Assembly (NCBI GenBank): GCA_016787705.1
Contig: JAEUTP010000014.1
Span: forward strand, 310,001 to 374,000
DNA: 64,000 bases
Reading direction: 5' to 3'
DNA from: Bacteroidia bacterium
GTDB lineage: Bacteria > Bacteroidota > Bacteroidia > B-17B0 > Aurantibacillaceae
Part shown: positions 9,213-17,553 of the stretch, piece after piece
Layout: each line of letters opens with the position of its first letter
Numbering within the stretch: the first letter of the stretch is position 1
Made by a program: the position numbers and the translations under genes
The notes under the pieces: generated by a model
Seen by the model: the letters and a program-made list of their open reading frames with translations, nothing else
The model's database searches: none
What the model was told of the DNA's origin: nothing

Positions 9213-10439
9213 TTATCCTTTCTTTCTGTCTTTATTATGAAAACGTTTGTTAGGTTTACTTCCAAACTTAGAAGGTTTTTTAACTATCGCATTTGGATTA
9301 TAAACCGGGCCTTCTCCTAACTCAGGTGGCAAAGGAATTTTTTCTACATCAAAACCCATTAAAGCTTCGATACGACCAAATTTTTGCTGATCGTATTGGT
9401 TAATGAAAGTAATAGCAACGCCCGCTTTTGAAGCCCTTGCTGTACGGCCAATACGATGGATATAGTCTTCAGGATCGCCCGGCGCATCATAATTTACAAC
9501 TAAACTAATTCCATCCACATCAATACCCCGCGATAAAATATCGGTACCAATTAAGATGCGTAATTTTTTAGCTTTAAAATCACGCATAATCTCTTCTCTT
9601 TCCGCTTGTTCAAGATCCGAATGAAACGCTTTAATGGAACCATTTACACTTTTTAAGGTCTTTTCTAACTTCTTTACATTTTCTTTTGTTGAAGAAAAAA
9701 TAATTACCGACTGATAATCTTCGTTCTTTAAAATTCCTTTTAATAAGGCTTCTTTTTGCCCGTCAAAAGCAAGGTAAGCTTGTTGTAAAATACCGGCAGC
9801 GGGTTTACTAATAGCAATATTTATTTGTTCGGGCTCGTTTGAAATTTCTTTAGCAAGCTGGCGCATTTTAGGCGGCATGGTTGCCGAAAATAAAATGGTT
9901 TGTCTCTTTTTTGGTAAATAGCTTATAATGGCTTTTATGTCGTCAAAAAAGCCCATATCCAGCATTCTGTCTGCCTCATCCAATACTAAATGTTGCAGGT
10001 GTTCAAAATTAATATCGCCGGCTTGTAATAAAGAGATCAAACGTCCGGGAGTGGCTACAACTATATCAACACCTTCTTTTAAAGCGTGCTTTTGTTTCTC
10101 CCAGGTCATTCCATCACCACCACCATAAATAGACATTGAACCAACAGAACAAAAATAACCCATTCCATCAATTTGCTGATCAATTTGAACAACCAATTCG
10201 CGCGTTGGCGCAATTACCAAAGTATTTAAATGCCTTGTTGGCGCATGTAAAATATGGTTTATGATGGGTAATAGATAAGCCGCGGTTTTTCCTGTACCCG
10301 TTTGAGCGCAGGCAATAAGATCCTTATTATTTAAAATTACAGGTATAGCTTGTTCTTGTATTGGCGTAGGCTGTTTGTAACCCATGCTATAAAGTCCTTC
10401 AAGTAAAGAACTTTCAAAATTAAAATCGTCGAATGTCAA
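9213..10439 (-). CDS. DEAD-box ATP-dependent RNA helicase (RhlE-like)
   Basis: Cytosolic RNA helicase that unwinds RNA duplexes during ribosome assembly or RNA decay. All DEAD-box motifs are present in order: Q motif (GYKQPTPIQEQAIP), motif I AQTGTGKT, Ia PTRELV, II DEAD (VLDEADRMLD), III SAT, IV-V with RGIDVDG, and VI HRIGRTAR. A basic glycine-poor tail (FGSKPNKRFHNKDRKKG) probably binds RNA. The longer reading frame starts with TTG at 10466, but that codon lies inside a perfect -7 promoter box (TATCTTTG, 10464-10471), so it cannot be in the transcript. The next start, TTG at 10439, gives MTFDDFNF, the usual RhlE N-terminus, and a protein of 408 residues. hemD follows after 3 bp. Confidence 0.93.
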   Translation of the reverse strand: MTFDDFNFESSLLEGLYSMGYKQPTPIQEQAIPVILNNKDLIACAQTGTGKTAAYLLPIINHILHAPTRHLNTLVIAPTRELVVQIDQQIDGMGYFCSVGSMSIYGGGDGMTWEKQKHALKEGVDIVVATPGRLISLLQAGDINFEHLQHLVLDEADRMLDMGFFDDIKAIISYLPKKRQTILFSATMPPKMRQLAKEISNEPEQINIAISKPAAGILQQAYLAFDGQKEALLKGILKNEDYQSVIIFSSTKENVKKLEKTLKSVNGSIKAFHSDLEQAEREEIMRDFKAKKLRILIGTDILSRGIDVDGISLVVNYDAPGDPEDYIHRIGRTARASKAGVAITFINQYDQQKFGRIEALMGFDVEKIPLPPELGEGPVYNPNAIVKKPSKFGSKPNKRFHNKDRKKG

Positions 10440-10463
10440 AAAATGTTTTTTTAAATTACTACG

Positions 10464-10471
10464 CAAAGATA
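10464..10471 (-). promoter_or_regulatory. -7 element TATCTTTG for the helicase-hemD transcript
   Basis: Exact match to TAnnTTTG on the minus strand. Transcription would begin near 10457, about 18 nt before the TTG start at 10439, and excludes the upstream TTG at 10466. Confidence 0.65.
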
Positions 10472-10558
10472 CGTAATTAAAACTTATGCTGTAAAACAGT
10501 TATTTGGAGTTTATATGACAAAGCCTAATACTATATTTTATTTAGACAATTCTTTTGT

Positions 10559-10566
10559 TATATTTA
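10559..10566 (+). promoter_or_regulatory. Putative -7 element TATATTTA before the glutamate synthase-like gene
   Basis: TAnnTTTA match 28 nt before the ATG at 10595, in the divergent region shared with the helicase promoter. Confidence 0.4.
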
Positions 10567-10594
10567 TAATCTCATTAAATTTTAAAATAAGAGT

Positions 10595-12196
10595 ATGAGA
10601 ACAAAATTTACCATCCTTTCAATCATTGTTTGCCTGATATTTGGTACACTTGGCTATTTCTTTCATTGGGTATTATGGTCTTTTGTAATTATTATTCCAA
10701 TAATTTTGGTTGGCATAAAAGATCTTACACAAACCAAGCACTCTTTAAAATATAATTTTCCCGTAATTGGTCGTATGCGCTGGTGGGCCGAATGGATGAG
10801 ACCAAAAATTTACCAATATTTTATTGAATCAGACACTAGTGGTGCACCTTATAACCGTTTAAGCAGGAATGTAATCTACCAACGTTCAAAAAAAGTAAAC
10901 GACACTACGCCTTTTGGCACACAATTAGATGTTTACGCTACCGGTTACGAATGGTTAAATCATTCTATTGCCCCTCTACCCCATTCTGCTGTTAATCATG
11001 ATCCTCGAGTTTTAGTGGGCGGACCGGATTGTAAACAACCCTACTCTGCCAGTATCTTTAACATCTCCGCAATGAGCTATGGCTCTTTAAGCAAGAACGC
11101 TATTATGGCTTTAAATGGCGGCGCTAAGCTTGGAAATTTCGCTCACAATACTGGCGAAGGTGGATTAAGTCCTTACCACTTAGAACCGGGTGGTGATGTA
11201 ATCTGGCAAATTGGAACGGGTTATTTTAGTTGTAGAAACTCTGATGGTACATTTAATTATAAAGCATTTGAAGAGCGCGCAGTTCAACCAAATGTAAAAA
11301 TGATAGAAATAAAACTATCGCAGGGTGCAAAACCCGGGCATGGTGGTATTTTGCCGGCGGCAAAGGTTACCGAAGAAATTGCAAAGATCCGTTTGGTTGA
11401 AAAAGGCAAAGATGTTCTTTCGCCACCATATCATACCGCGTTTAAAACGCCCAAAGAATTATTGCTTTTCGTTAAACAATTACGTGATTTAAGTGGTGGT
11501 AAACCTATTGGCTTTAAACTATGTATAGGGCAAAAAAGTCAGTTTATTGCTATTTGCAAAGCCATGATAAAAACACAGATTATGCCTGATTTTATTACCG
11601 TTGATGGCGGTGAAGGCGGAACAGGTGCTGCGCCATTAGAATTCAGCAATTCGGTTGGTATGCCATTACGCGATGCTTTAGCCTTTGTTTATGATGCCTT
11701 GCATGGCTTCGGTTTAAAGAAAAATATCAAGATCATTGCTTCAGGAAAAGTACACACTGGTTTTGATCTTGTAAAAAATATTTCACTGGGTGCTGATATG
11801 TGTAACGGTGCCCGCGCCATGATGCTGGCAGTTGGTTGTATACAGGCTTTAGAATGTAATACCAACACATGCCCTACCGGCGTTGCAACACAAAATCCAA
11901 AACTATATAAAGGTTTGGATGTAAATGATAAACGGGTACGCGTTTCTAATTATCATCACGAAACTATTAAAGCCGCCGTTGAATTAATGTCGGCCGCCGG
12001 ATTGGATCATCCTGATAAGTTGCACAGATCTCATATTTACCGCCGTGTAAGTGCTAACCAAATACAAACCTATGCCGAGATGTATCCTTATTTATTAAAA
12101 GGTTCTTTATTAGAAGCGCCATATCCTAACGGTTGGGAGCTTGAAGTAATGCATAGTAATGAAGAAACTTTTGATAATGCTATTAAATATACTTAA
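10595..12196 (+). CDS. FMN-binding glutamate synthase family protein (GltB C-terminal domain type)
   Basis: 533 residues. One or two transmembrane segments at about residues 5-42 precede a (beta/alpha)8 FMN-binding domain like the synthase half of glutamate synthase. Visible landmarks are SAMSYGSLSKNA, HNTGEGGLSPYH, the FMN/2-oxoglutarate region VDGGEGGTGAAPLEF, and an Fe-S cysteine set Cys415, Cys421, Cys426 in the CxxxxxCxxxxC pattern also found in GltB. The amidotransferase domain of true GOGAT is absent. The family is widespread, but its physiological reaction is not established; a ferredoxin-linked or glutamate-related redox role is an inference. The gene ends in a 4-bp convergent overlap with the CheB gene. 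Confidence 0.9.
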   Translation: MRTKFTILSIIVCLIFGTLGYFFHWVLWSFVIIIPIILVGIKDLTQTKHSLKYNFPVIGRMRWWAEWMRPKIYQYFIESDTSGAPYNRLSRNVIYQRSKKVNDTTPFGTQLDVYATGYEWLNHSIAPLPHSAVNHDPRVLVGGPDCKQPYSASIFNISAMSYGSLSKNAIMALNGGAKLGNFAHNTGEGGLSPYHLEPGGDVIWQIGTGYFSCRNSDGTFNYKAFEERAVQPNVKMIEIKLSQGAKPGHGGILPAAKVTEEIAKIRLVEKGKDVLSPPYHTAFKTPKELLLFVKQLRDLSGGKPIGFKLCIGQKSQFIAICKAMIKTQIMPDFITVDGGEGGTGAAPLEFSNSVGMPLRDALAFVYDALHGFGLKKNIKIIASGKVHTGFDLVKNISLGADMCNGARAMMLAVGCIQALECNTNTCPTGVATQNPKLYKGLDVNDKRVRVSNYHHETIKAAVELMSAAGLDHPDKLHRSHIYRRVSANQIQTYAEMYPYLLKGSLLEAPYPNGWELEVMHSNEETFDNAIKYT

Positions 12197-12762
12197 ACAT
12201 TTATTGAATTAATAAATGTTACTATTTGATCTGGTGTTAGTATGTGATCAATTTCATTATTTTTAATAGCGATGGAAGGCATTATCTTCGAATCTGCTGT
12301 TTCAGGATCCTGAACAAGTGTTACAGCACCATTTTCTTTCGCTACTTTTAAACCGTTAGACCCATCCATATTTGCACCCGATAAAAGCAGGCAAATAAGA
12401 TCTGTATTAAAAACGTCTGCGGCAGATTCAAAAGTAACATCAATGCTCGGACGACTATAATTTACTTTTTCAGAAAAATCAAGTGAAAAGCTAATGTTTT
12501 TTTCTATAAGTAAATGATAATCGGCAGGCGCAATATAAATATTGCCGGGTACTATTGATTGCTTATCTTCGACCTCGTAAACCGGTATTTTTGTTCGTGT
12601 TGAAAATAGATCGGATAAAGCGGAGTCTGACGAATTTTTACGGTGTAAAACTATTATAATAGAAAAAGAAATTTCTTCTTTTAAATGTGGAAGCACTTTT
12701 AACAGCACTTCCAGGCTTCCGGCAGAGCCCCCTATTGCTAATATTTTACAAGAATAGTTCAT
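12193..12762 (-). CDS. Stand-alone CheB-type methylesterase domain protein
   Basis: 189 residues made of the CheB esterase domain alone, with no receiver domain. The catalytic triad is recognisable: Ser13 in AIGGSAGS, His40 in IVLHRKNSSD, and Asp133 in LSGANMDGSNG. CheB hydrolyses methyl-glutamyl esters (and deamidates glutamine) on chemoreceptors. This is the last gene of the phosphorelay cluster and its ATG overlaps the cheR stop by 4 bp. No chemoreceptor, CheA or CheW is nearby, so its substrate is probably not a classical receptor. Regulation of an esterase that lacks its own receiver would have to come from a partner, for instance the single-domain receiver at 13565. Confidence 0.9.
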   Translation of the reverse strand: MNYSCKILAIGGSAGSLEVLLKVLPHLKEEISFSIIIVLHRKNSSDSALSDLFSTRTKIPVYEVEDKQSIVPGNIYIAPADYHLLIEKNISFSLDFSEKVNYSRPSIDVTFESAADVFNTDLICLLLSGANMDGSNGLKVAKENGAVTLVQDPETADSKIMPSIAIKNNEIDHILTPDQIVTFINSINV

Positions 12763-13568
12763 TTTATTTTACGCCATATCTTCTCTCTGTCTACCTGTTT
12801 ATATTTGTGTTGTATACCAGAAAATTTTAAGGTTTCTTTTGAGCCAAGAGCTAAATAAGATAGGTTGGCAAGACTTTCATCAAATAAATTAAATACACGT
12901 TCCTGTAGTTCTTTATCAAAATAAATAAGCACATTGCGACAAATGATCAAATGAAATTCATTGAATGAACTATCAGAAACAAGGTTATGGGTTGAGAATA
13001 TCATTTTTTTCTGTAGTTCCGGTTTAAATTTTACACCATCATAATTAGCCGTGTAGTAAGACGAAAAGTCCTGCAGTCCACCCGAAGCAATGTAATTTTC
13101 GGAATATTGTTTCATGTGAGATAATGGAAATATTCCCGATTGCGCTTTTTCTAAAACTCCCGGGTTAATATCAGTAGCATAAAGCAATGATTTGTGTAAG
13201 AGGCCGGCTTCCTGCAAGAGGATGGCCATAGAATAAACTTCTTCGCCGGTAGAACAACCTGCATGCCAAATACGTATAAAAGGATGGGTTCCTAAAACCG
13301 GCAAAATGCGCGTACGAAGTTCTTTATAAAAAGAACTATCACGAAACATTTCTGTAACGTTAACGGTTATTTCTTCAATAAAACGTTTAATGTAATTTTT
13401 ATCAGAAATTATTTTTGACCTGAATTCATTAATACTTAAAAATTTATCTAAAGAATACAAACGATTGATTCGTCGTTTTAAAGAAGCACGGGAATAATAG
13501 TTAAAATCATAACCATAAATTTCGTGCAGATCATTTAAAATGAGATCAATATCGTTATCGCTTATCAT
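12759..13568 (-). CDS. CheR-type protein-glutamate O-methyltransferase
   Basis: 269 residues with the all-helical CheR N-domain (about 1-70) and an SAM-dependent methyltransferase domain. Motifs seen are NVTEMFRD, the SAM-binding AGCSTGEEVYSMA, the acidic loop ATDIN, and LIICRNVLIYFD. By family it methylates specific glutamates on signalling helices with SAM. No C-terminal TPR or pentapeptide-docking domain is present. It overlaps the receiver gene upstream and the cheB gene downstream by 4 bp each, so the three should be made together. The methyl acceptor is unknown, and the long Glu/Gln-rich coiled coil of the neighbouring kinase is a candidate. Confidence 0.92.
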   Translation of the reverse strand: MISDNDIDLILNDLHEIYGYDFNYYSRASLKRRINRLYSLDKFLSINEFRSKIISDKNYIKRFIEEITVNVTEMFRDSSFYKELRTRILPVLGTHPFIRIWHAGCSTGEEVYSMAILLQEAGLLHKSLLYATDINPGVLEKAQSGIFPLSHMKQYSENYIASGGLQDFSSYYTANYDGVKFKPELQKKMIFSTHNLVSDSSFNEFHLIICRNVLIYFDKELQERVFNLFDESLANLSYLALGSKETLKFSGIQHKYKQVDREKIWRKIK

Positions 13569-13942
13569 GCTTTAATATTAAATTTTGAAAAGATTTCAAG
13601 CATAATGTCAACGTTTATTGGTTTTGAGATATATTCATCGGCACCTGCTTTTAAACATTTTTCCTTATCACCCTGCATGGCTTGTGCAGTAACGGCAATT
13701 ACAGGTGTATTTTTATGCTTTTCAATTTTTCTTATCTCTGGTATAGCCTGGTAACCATCCATGTCCGGCATCATCATGTCCATTAAAATGCTACTGAAAT
13801 CTTCATTCGTTTTTAATAACATAATTGCTTCTTGCGCGCTTGAACACGAAATGCATTCAAAACCTTTTGACTTAAGCGTTGCCTTCAATGCAAAAATATT
13901 TCTGTTATCATCATCTACAATTAATATCTTACTTTTAATCAT
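13565..13942 (-). CDS. Single-domain response regulator (CheY-like receiver)
   Basis: 125-residue receiver domain without an output domain. The acidic pocket is at Asp10-Asp12 (VDDD), the phospho-acceptor is Asp55 in MDMMMPDMDGYQ, the Thr/Ser position is in VTAQAM, and the conserved Lys is in YISKPI. It closely resembles the third receiver of the kinase encoded immediately upstream (same DMMMP, AVTA-AM-GD-EKC--AGA and KPI/V phrases), which suggests duplication of that domain. It lies between the kinase and CheR/CheB and is a natural phosphotransfer target linking them. Confidence 0.93.
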   Translation of the reverse strand: MIKSKILIVDDDNRNIFALKATLKSKGFECISCSSAQEAIMLLKTNEDFSSILMDMMMPDMDGYQAIPEIRKIEKHKNTPVIAVTAQAMQGDKEKCLKAGADEYISKPINVDIMLEIFSKFNIKA

Positions 13943-13953
13943 ATTATAATTTT

Positions 13954-16900
13954 TTATGATTGACTATCATATAACCAAACCCTTAATAAAGATAGAAGCT
14001 GATCAATATCTACAGGTTTTGTAATATAATCAGATGCGCCCGCGCTGATACATTTCTCACGATCTCCCGTCATAGCTTTTGCTGTAACGGCAATAACCGG
14101 AAGATTTTTCCATGTATAATTTTTACGGATCTCTTTTGCAGCTTCATAGCCATCCATTTCCGGCATCATCATATCCAAAAGAACAACATCTACCTTTTTA
14201 TTTTCTTCCAGTTTTTGAATTGCTTCTTTCCCGTTCATGGCAGTAACAACATTCATTTTAAACAGTTCTAAAGATTTTGAAAGTGAAAAAATATTTCTCA
14301 CGTCATCATCTACTATCAATACTGTTTTTCCATTCAATATTTCATTTAAAATGCCGAGTTTTTTAAATTCAGTATTTGGTATACTGGCTTTCTTTTTTTC
14401 TTCCATCAGGTGAAGGAAAAGAGACACTTCGTCGAGCATACGTTGGTAAGAATGTGCTGTTTTTACAACTATCGAATCAGCGTATTGCTTGATGCGTTGC
14501 TCTTCAGTCATAGATAAGCTTTTACCGGTAAAAATAATTATCGGTAAATTTTCGAGTGTAGGATCTTTTTTAGCCTCTTCCAATAATTGGTATGATTTGG
14601 CATCAGGTATACCCATATCCAGGATCACACAATCAATGGTATCTTTTTTTAACGCATTGACGCTTTCTGAAACATTACTTTTTACCTCTGAATTAATATT
14701 GTATGTTTCAAGATAATAAGCCAATGCCTGCGCATGTTTAGGGTTATCCTCAATAATTAGCACTTTTTTAGAATTCCTGTTCAATACATATTCGATCTTT
14801 TTAAAGATCTCAGGCATTTGTTCGAATGCAAAAGGTTTGTTTATAAAATCTACGGCGCCCTTCAACAAACTTTCTTTTTTAAATTTGTAAGACGACATCA
14901 TGTGAACAGGAATATGCCTTGTTTGAGGATCTTTTTTTAATTCATCCATCACCTGCCATCCACTTTTAACCGGCAACTGTATGTCTAATAAAATACCTGA
15001 AGGATTATATTTTTTTGCTAGTTCCAGGCCTTCATCACCTCTTACAGTTACAATACCTTTATATCCTTTTTTGCGTGCCACGTCTAAAAGTGATCTTGCA
15101 AATAAAGTATCGTCTTCAATGATCAATATCTTCTTATCTTTTGGTGTTATACCTTCCCTATCGTCAGGAATGCTTTCTGGGATAACTGAAGCGATATATT
15201 CGTCTTTAATTGCATTTGTTCCGGGCACCTGCTTTTCCTCCTCTTCAATAGCTACCCTGCTTTCAAAATAACTGGAGTAATCAGGTTTTATTATTGGCAC
15301 ACGTAAAATAAATTCACTTCCTTTATTTTCTTCACTGATAAGATGAATATCGCCACCTAGTAATTTTGATAACTCTCGGCTTATAGATAAGCCTAAACCA
15401 GTTCCTCCAAATTTCCTTCGTGTAGAACCGTCGGCCTGTTGAAAAGCTTCAAAAACAAATTGTTGTTTATCCGCAGGAATACCAATACCTGTGTCTTTTA
15501 CCGAGAAGCAGATCAATGCATTATTTACCTCACATTTTTTAATTTCAAGCGTAACGGAGCCTTTACCGGTAAATTTTAAAGCATTAGAAAGTAAATTTTT
15601 TAGTACCTGCTCCACCCTTCCTTTATCTGTTTGAATAGTATACGGAAGGTCGGGTTGAACTATAATATTGAATTCGATACTTTTTTCTTTAGCAACCTGT
15701 TTAAACAGAAATTTCATATCATTACCTATTTCTGTAAGAGGAACATCCATATATTCCAATTCCATTTTACCCGCTTCTATTTTAGAAAGATCCAGAATTT
15801 CGTCTATTAAACCTAAAAGACCCTGACCTGAACTCTGAATAACCGTAGCGTATTCAATTTGTTCTATATTTAAGTTTTTATCATTATTCTCAGATAACAA
15901 ACGACTTAATAATAAAATAGAATTTAAAGGCGTGCGTAATTCGTGTGACATGTTTGCAAGGAACTCGGATTTATAGCGTGTGCTAATTTCCAGCTCCTTC
16001 GCTTTTCTAACTATCTCCTGGTTTTTTTCTTCTAATAATACCGAACGCTCTTCCAGCTCTTCGTTTGTTTGTTGTAACTCTTCCTGTTGCACTTTTAGCT
16101 CTTCCTCAGAAGCCTGAAGTTTTTGTGTTTGAGCTTCCAGCTCTGCATTTAAATTTTCGAGTTCATTATGCTGTGCCTGTAATTCTTCTGCTTGTGCCTG
16201 TGTTTCTTCTAATAAATTCTGAAGCTTCACATAACTAACAGCTGCATTAATACCAATGGCCATTGGCTCTGCATTATTTTTCAAAAAATCGATCTCTATT
16301 TGTTCAGGTTTCCTTAAAAGCCCTAACTCAATTATCGCAATTGTTTCATTTTCGTAAACCAAAGGCAAAATAATTAAAGTAACAGGTAATGCATTGCCTA
16401 CAGATGATTTGATAATAAATTGAGAAGGAAGATCATTAATTATTTTTAGTTCTTTATTTCTTGCGGCTTCACCAATTAAACCTTCTCCTAGCACAAAATG
16501 TTTTGGCACATCATTTAAAGCATAACTAGAAGCAAGTGAAAAAATTCCTGTTTCATTTACATAAAGTGTTGACAGTGGCGCATTGATTGTTTCGGTTATT
16601 GATTTAATTAGTTTAGATGCGAGTTGGTTAATATTGCGTTCACCACGAATGGCATCACTAATATTAACAGCTCCTTGCTGCAAATAATCTTTATTTTTTA
16701 AAACCGTAAAATTCTTTTCCAAAGCAACGGCCATGTTATTTAAAGCCGTAGAAACTCTTCCAAGGTCATCATCTTTATTATCAGTGCTTCTTGCAGTATA
16801 ATCTCCTTCCGATATTTTTCTTGTAATACCTTCCATAATTGTAATGCGCTGAGAGGTTTCTTTATAAACCGCTTCATCTTCAAGCTGCTTTTGTAAACGC

Positions 16901-17550
16901 TGATCTACATCACGCTTTATTTTTACGTAAGAAAATATAGTAATGAGAATAGAAACAAGCGCGGCAAAAATAGCAAGCTTGGGTGTGAAGCTAATATAAG
17001 TATCCTGATCTTTTGATCGAATAGTTAATAGTCTCGTTTCTTCATTTTTAATTCTATTAACAACGTCCCTCAGATCATCCATTATTCTTTTACCTTTAAG
17101 CATTTCGCCATAAATTGTTGTTGTATCATTAGACTCTTTATGCAATAATTTAGCATCAATTACAGCCTGCATCTGATTAAATTTAGCTTGGATAAGTTTT
17201 TTTACGTCGGGTAAGTTTTTTTGTTGAATAGGATTATCTGAAGTGATTGTAAGAAGATTTTGATAAGATTTAACAGCATTAGCTTTTGCGATATTGTAAG
17301 GTTCCAAAAATTGCGGATCTAAAGTAATAATATAGCCACGTTGCCCTGTTTCTGCATCTTTCATAAAAGAGATCATATTCTCAGCCTCGATCAAAACTCC
17401 ATGTGTATGATTTACCTGTTCTGAACTTTCTACAAGTTTTTGCGTACTGAACAAGGAGCTGCCTATACTTATAACCAGCAAAACAGTTGAAATAAAAAAT
17501 ACGATCTGTAAATTTCTAATTACTGAATTAGATGTTTTATTTTCCGGCAT
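13954..17550 (-). CDS. Hybrid sensor kinase: CHASE3-HAMP-GAF-coiled coil-HisKA-HATPase-REC-REC-REC
   Basis: 1198-residue inner-membrane sensor kinase. TM1 is at about residues 14-33, a periplasmic CHASE3 domain runs to about 185 (it contains ETGQRGYIIT), TM2 is at about 190-208, and HAMP runs to about 285. A GAF domain covers roughly 300-445. A very Glu/Gln-rich coiled coil (about 450-525) leads into HisKA, where His536 in NMSHELRTP is phosphorylated. The ATPase domain shows NLLSNALKF, DTGIGIP and GGTGLGLS. Three receivers follow: LLDIQLP, LDMGIPD and LLDMMMPEMDG. The first and third keep the usual Lys (NKPF, TKPV), and the middle one has VVKTA in that place. The stimulus is unknown. The gene lies 3 bp after the kinase gene at 17554 and 11 bp before the single receiver. 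Confidence 0.93.
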   Translation of the reverse strand: MPENKTSNSVIRNLQIVFFISTVLLVISIGSSLFSTQKLVESSEQVNHTHGVLIEAENMISFMKDAETGQRGYIITLDPQFLEPYNIAKANAVKSYQNLLTITSDNPIQQKNLPDVKKLIQAKFNQMQAVIDAKLLHKESNDTTTIYGEMLKGKRIMDDLRDVVNRIKNEETRLLTIRSKDQDTYISFTPKLAIFAALVSILITIFSYVKIKRDVDQRLQKQLEDEAVYKETSQRITIMEGITRKISEGDYTARSTDNKDDDLGRVSTALNNMAVALEKNFTVLKNKDYLQQGAVNISDAIRGERNINQLASKLIKSITETINAPLSTLYVNETGIFSLASSYALNDVPKHFVLGEGLIGEAARNKELKIINDLPSQFIIKSSVGNALPVTLIILPLVYENETIAIIELGLLRKPEQIEIDFLKNNAEPMAIGINAAVSYVKLQNLLEETQAQAEELQAQHNELENLNAELEAQTQKLQASEEELKVQQEELQQTNEELEERSVLLEEKNQEIVRKAKELEISTRYKSEFLANMSHELRTPLNSILLLSRLLSENNDKNLNIEQIEYATVIQSSGQGLLGLIDEILDLSKIEAGKMELEYMDVPLTEIGNDMKFLFKQVAKEKSIEFNIIVQPDLPYTIQTDKGRVEQVLKNLLSNALKFTGKGSVTLEIKKCEVNNALICFSVKDTGIGIPADKQQFVFEAFQQADGSTRRKFGGTGLGLSISRELSKLLGGDIHLISEENKGSEFILRVPIIKPDYSSYFESRVAIEEEEKQVPGTNAIKDEYIASVIPESIPDDREGITPKDKKILIIEDDTLFARSLLDVARKKGYKGIVTVRGDEGLELAKKYNPSGILLDIQLPVKSGWQVMDELKKDPQTRHIPVHMMSSYKFKKESLLKGAVDFINKPFAFEQMPEIFKKIEYVLNRNSKKVLIIEDNPKHAQALAYYLETYNINSEVKSNVSESVNALKKDTIDCVILDMGIPDAKSYQLLEEAKKDPTLENLPIIIFTGKSLSMTEEQRIKQYADSIVVKTAHSYQRMLDEVSLFLHLMEEKKKASIPNTEFKKLGILNEILNGKTVLIVDDDVRNIFSLSKSLELFKMNVVTAMNGKEAIQKLEENKKVDVVLLDMMMPEMDGYEAAKEIRKNYTWKNLPVIAVTAKAMTGDREKCISAGASDYITKPVDIDQLLSLLRVWLYDSQS

Positions 17551-17553
17551 AAA

